This document shows positions 62,807-64,000 of a stretch of DNA of 64,000 nucleotides, one piece after another. The stretch is taken from NCBI GenBank assembly GCA_947471745.1, contig CANJKZ010000934.1, positions 842,001 through 906,000 on the forward strand, read 5' to 3'. This DNA comes from Closterium sp. Naga37s-1. Taxonomy: Eukaryota > Streptophyta > Zygnematophyceae > Desmidiales > Closteriaceae. The notes below the pieces were generated by a model that saw only the letters and a list, made by a program, of their open reading frames with translations, had not been told where the DNA came from and ran no database searches. Position 1 is the first letter of the stretch; each line of letters begins with the position of its first letter. A program made the position numbers and the translations under genes.

Positions 62807-63741
62807 TGTTAACGGGAATGAATTGTTGGCCCCGCCCTCGCTTGGGCAGCACCGACGACTTGGTCGGATGTACGGGAGTAGCGGCCGACCATCCACAGTG
62901 GGAGAGCTGCTCGACAGGTTTTGTCGAGCTGCAGGGGACCGCTGTGGTGTTGCTGTCGACCAGGGAGCTCGACAGCTGTAACTGACTGGTCTGGGCGACA
63001 GGTGGGCCGTCGACCAGGAGGAGTAGTTCGACGAAGCAATCCGTCGACCTGACAAATGAGCAATGGTCGACGAGGGGAGCTCGACGACAACAGCTGACAG
63101 TTCTGGTCGACGGAAGGGGTTCGTCGACCAGGGGGTAGCTTGACGGGACCCGGTGGTCGACCAGAGGCACTTGGGGTTATCCAGGCCGACCGGGTAACCT
63201 GCTCGGCGGCTTTTGCGGAGGCACGCAAACGTCGTCAAGGTCGCGATGGCGAAGGCGACTTCGGGTTGGTATCCCGAAGTCGATGTGGCTCGTCAGGCGC
63301 AGACAACGGGCAACGAATGTACAACGGTGCAAGTCGGGCCAATCGTTTGCGCGCACCTGCGAGCGTGCGCACTGCTGTCTTCTATGGGGCAACGCTGGAC
63401 AGCCGCTCTGCCGCAGCGTTGGCACACCGTCGACTTGCTGTGTTGGCAGGTCGCCTTTCTGCAGTGCTGGCGCGGCTCCTCTACGCAACGCTGGCACGCG
63501 GTCGACCATGCTGTGCTGTCTGTCGACCAGGCTAGCTGCAGAGTTGCTAGGTGCCTGATGTAGCCATTCTTGTCATTGCTTGTCCGATCATTCTGTAATT
63601 CCAACTTTGCTAGTGGAAACTCTTGGCGATTTCTCCCGTGACTGTGCAAGCACTAAGGAACTAGGAAAGCTAAGATCACTCCTAGTAGTTCGTGCCAACC
63701 TTGTAGTCTAGCTCACCACCGTTGTAGAGTGACTCTCCACA
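62807..63741 (+). repeat. Putative LTR-F 5' LTR, GTCGAC-rich
   Basis: Contains about ten GTCGAC sites, most as GTCGACCAG, plus several CTCGAC variants, in 935 bp. Confidence 0.55.
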
Positions 63742-63838
63742 TGGTGCGGTGAGCGTGGAGCAAACACGCGACCTTCAGATAGGAGCCGACTTTTGCACCT
63801 ACCAAGTCGTTCGTAGTCCGGCAGCAGCGATAGTCACC

Positions 63839-64000
63839 ATGGTCGACCCCGTAGCTAATGCGGGCGTAGCGGACACTTTGGAGGCACGCTTGGCTGATGC
63901 GAGGAATCGCCATGCGGATGGCAAGTACGGGACGATCCCCTTGCTGATCGTCGAGTTGGGCATCCGGTCGCAGTGGGCGACGGAACACCCTTCCCGTCCA
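63839..64000 (+). CDS. Start of a probable LTR-F gag, partial
   Basis: ATG in a strong context (GTCACCATGGTC) opens 54 codons with no stop to the window end, beginning MVDPVANAGVADTLEARLAD and continuing with GKYGTIPLLIVELG. A predicted coiled-coil-like start followed by hydrophobic sequence fits a gag N-terminus, but no family is recognised. Confidence 0.45.
   Translation, partial: MVDPVANAGVADTLEARLADARNRHADGKYGTIPLLIVELGIRSQWATEHPSRP

Larger units (their letters stand above)
62807..64000 (+). mobile_element. LTR-F: 5' part of another LTR retrotransposon (runs off the window)
   Basis: At 62807 the Copia-E 3' UTR (compare 11641-11695) changes to unrelated sequence starting TGTTAACGGG. A TG...CA block 62807-63741 (935 bp) ends CTCTCCACA, followed by TGGTGCGGTGAGC, a plausible primer site since such sites start TGG. 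An ATG frame follows at 63839. Without the other LTR the call is an inference. Confidence 0.6.

Noticed and set aside
1..64000. tRNA or rRNA genes
   Set aside because: I found no cloverleaf, TTCGANNC box in proper context, or conserved rRNA segment. The Met-tRNA-like strings are retrotransposon primer sites.

Overview
The window comes from the nuclear genome of a photosynthetic eukaryote. Native genes carry GT-AG introns. Two products begin with plastid-type targeting sequences. The retrotransposons are plant-type Ty1/copia and chromodomain Ty3/gypsy elements. A streptophyte green alga (Closterium-like) or an early land plant fits best, but that is a guess from style, not a match to a reference.

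Layout. (1) 1-12381 is a nest of LTR retrotransposons. Copia-A (1-3918, resuming at 10847) is split by a complete, young Copia-B (3919-10846) with 138-bp LTRs and a CCCTC target duplication. Copia-A abuts the 5' end of a minus-strand copia remnant (Copia-C, LTR 11941-12381). (2) 12382-49867 is the native region with six plus-strand spliced genes: a type II membrane fucosyltransferase-like protein (13793-20460), a plastid NAD(P)-binding atypical SDR (21125-28603), a palmitoyl-protein thioesterase (30665-33100), an unrecognised low-complexity protein (34816-36861), a predicted thylakoid-lumen protein (37456-39304) and an EXO70 exocyst subunit (about 40603-49867). I assembled the exons by hand. 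All accepted junctions are GT-AG and the phases add up to whole codons. (3) 50750-64000 is a second transposon block: a chromovirus (Gypsy-D), a decayed copia element of the same family as A and B (Copia-E), and the 5' end of a third LTR element (LTR-F) whose ~935-bp LTR is rich in GTCGAC.

The most striking observation is in the native genes. Five of the six carry tandem 'exon echoes': repeated partial or full copies of an exon with its flanking splice site, lying in the adjoining intron or 3' flank. Most keep the reading frame and often a usable donor or acceptor. Some have expanded into minisatellites, including an array of about 22 tandem 5' splice sites at 27100-27530 and a 138-bp exon-intron array at 16478-17345. 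A dispersed palindrome, TTTTGAG-N-CG-N'-CTCAAAA, whose central bases change in complementary pairs (ACGT, TCGA, GCGC), occurs mainly in the same introns. In Gypsy-D, gag and pol are joined by a perfectly phased GGGAAAC heptamer, predicting programmed -1 frameshifting.

The genes do not form a pathway. Protein fucosylation, lysosomal-type depalmitoylation, exocyst tethering and two plastid proteins are unrelated housekeeping roles.
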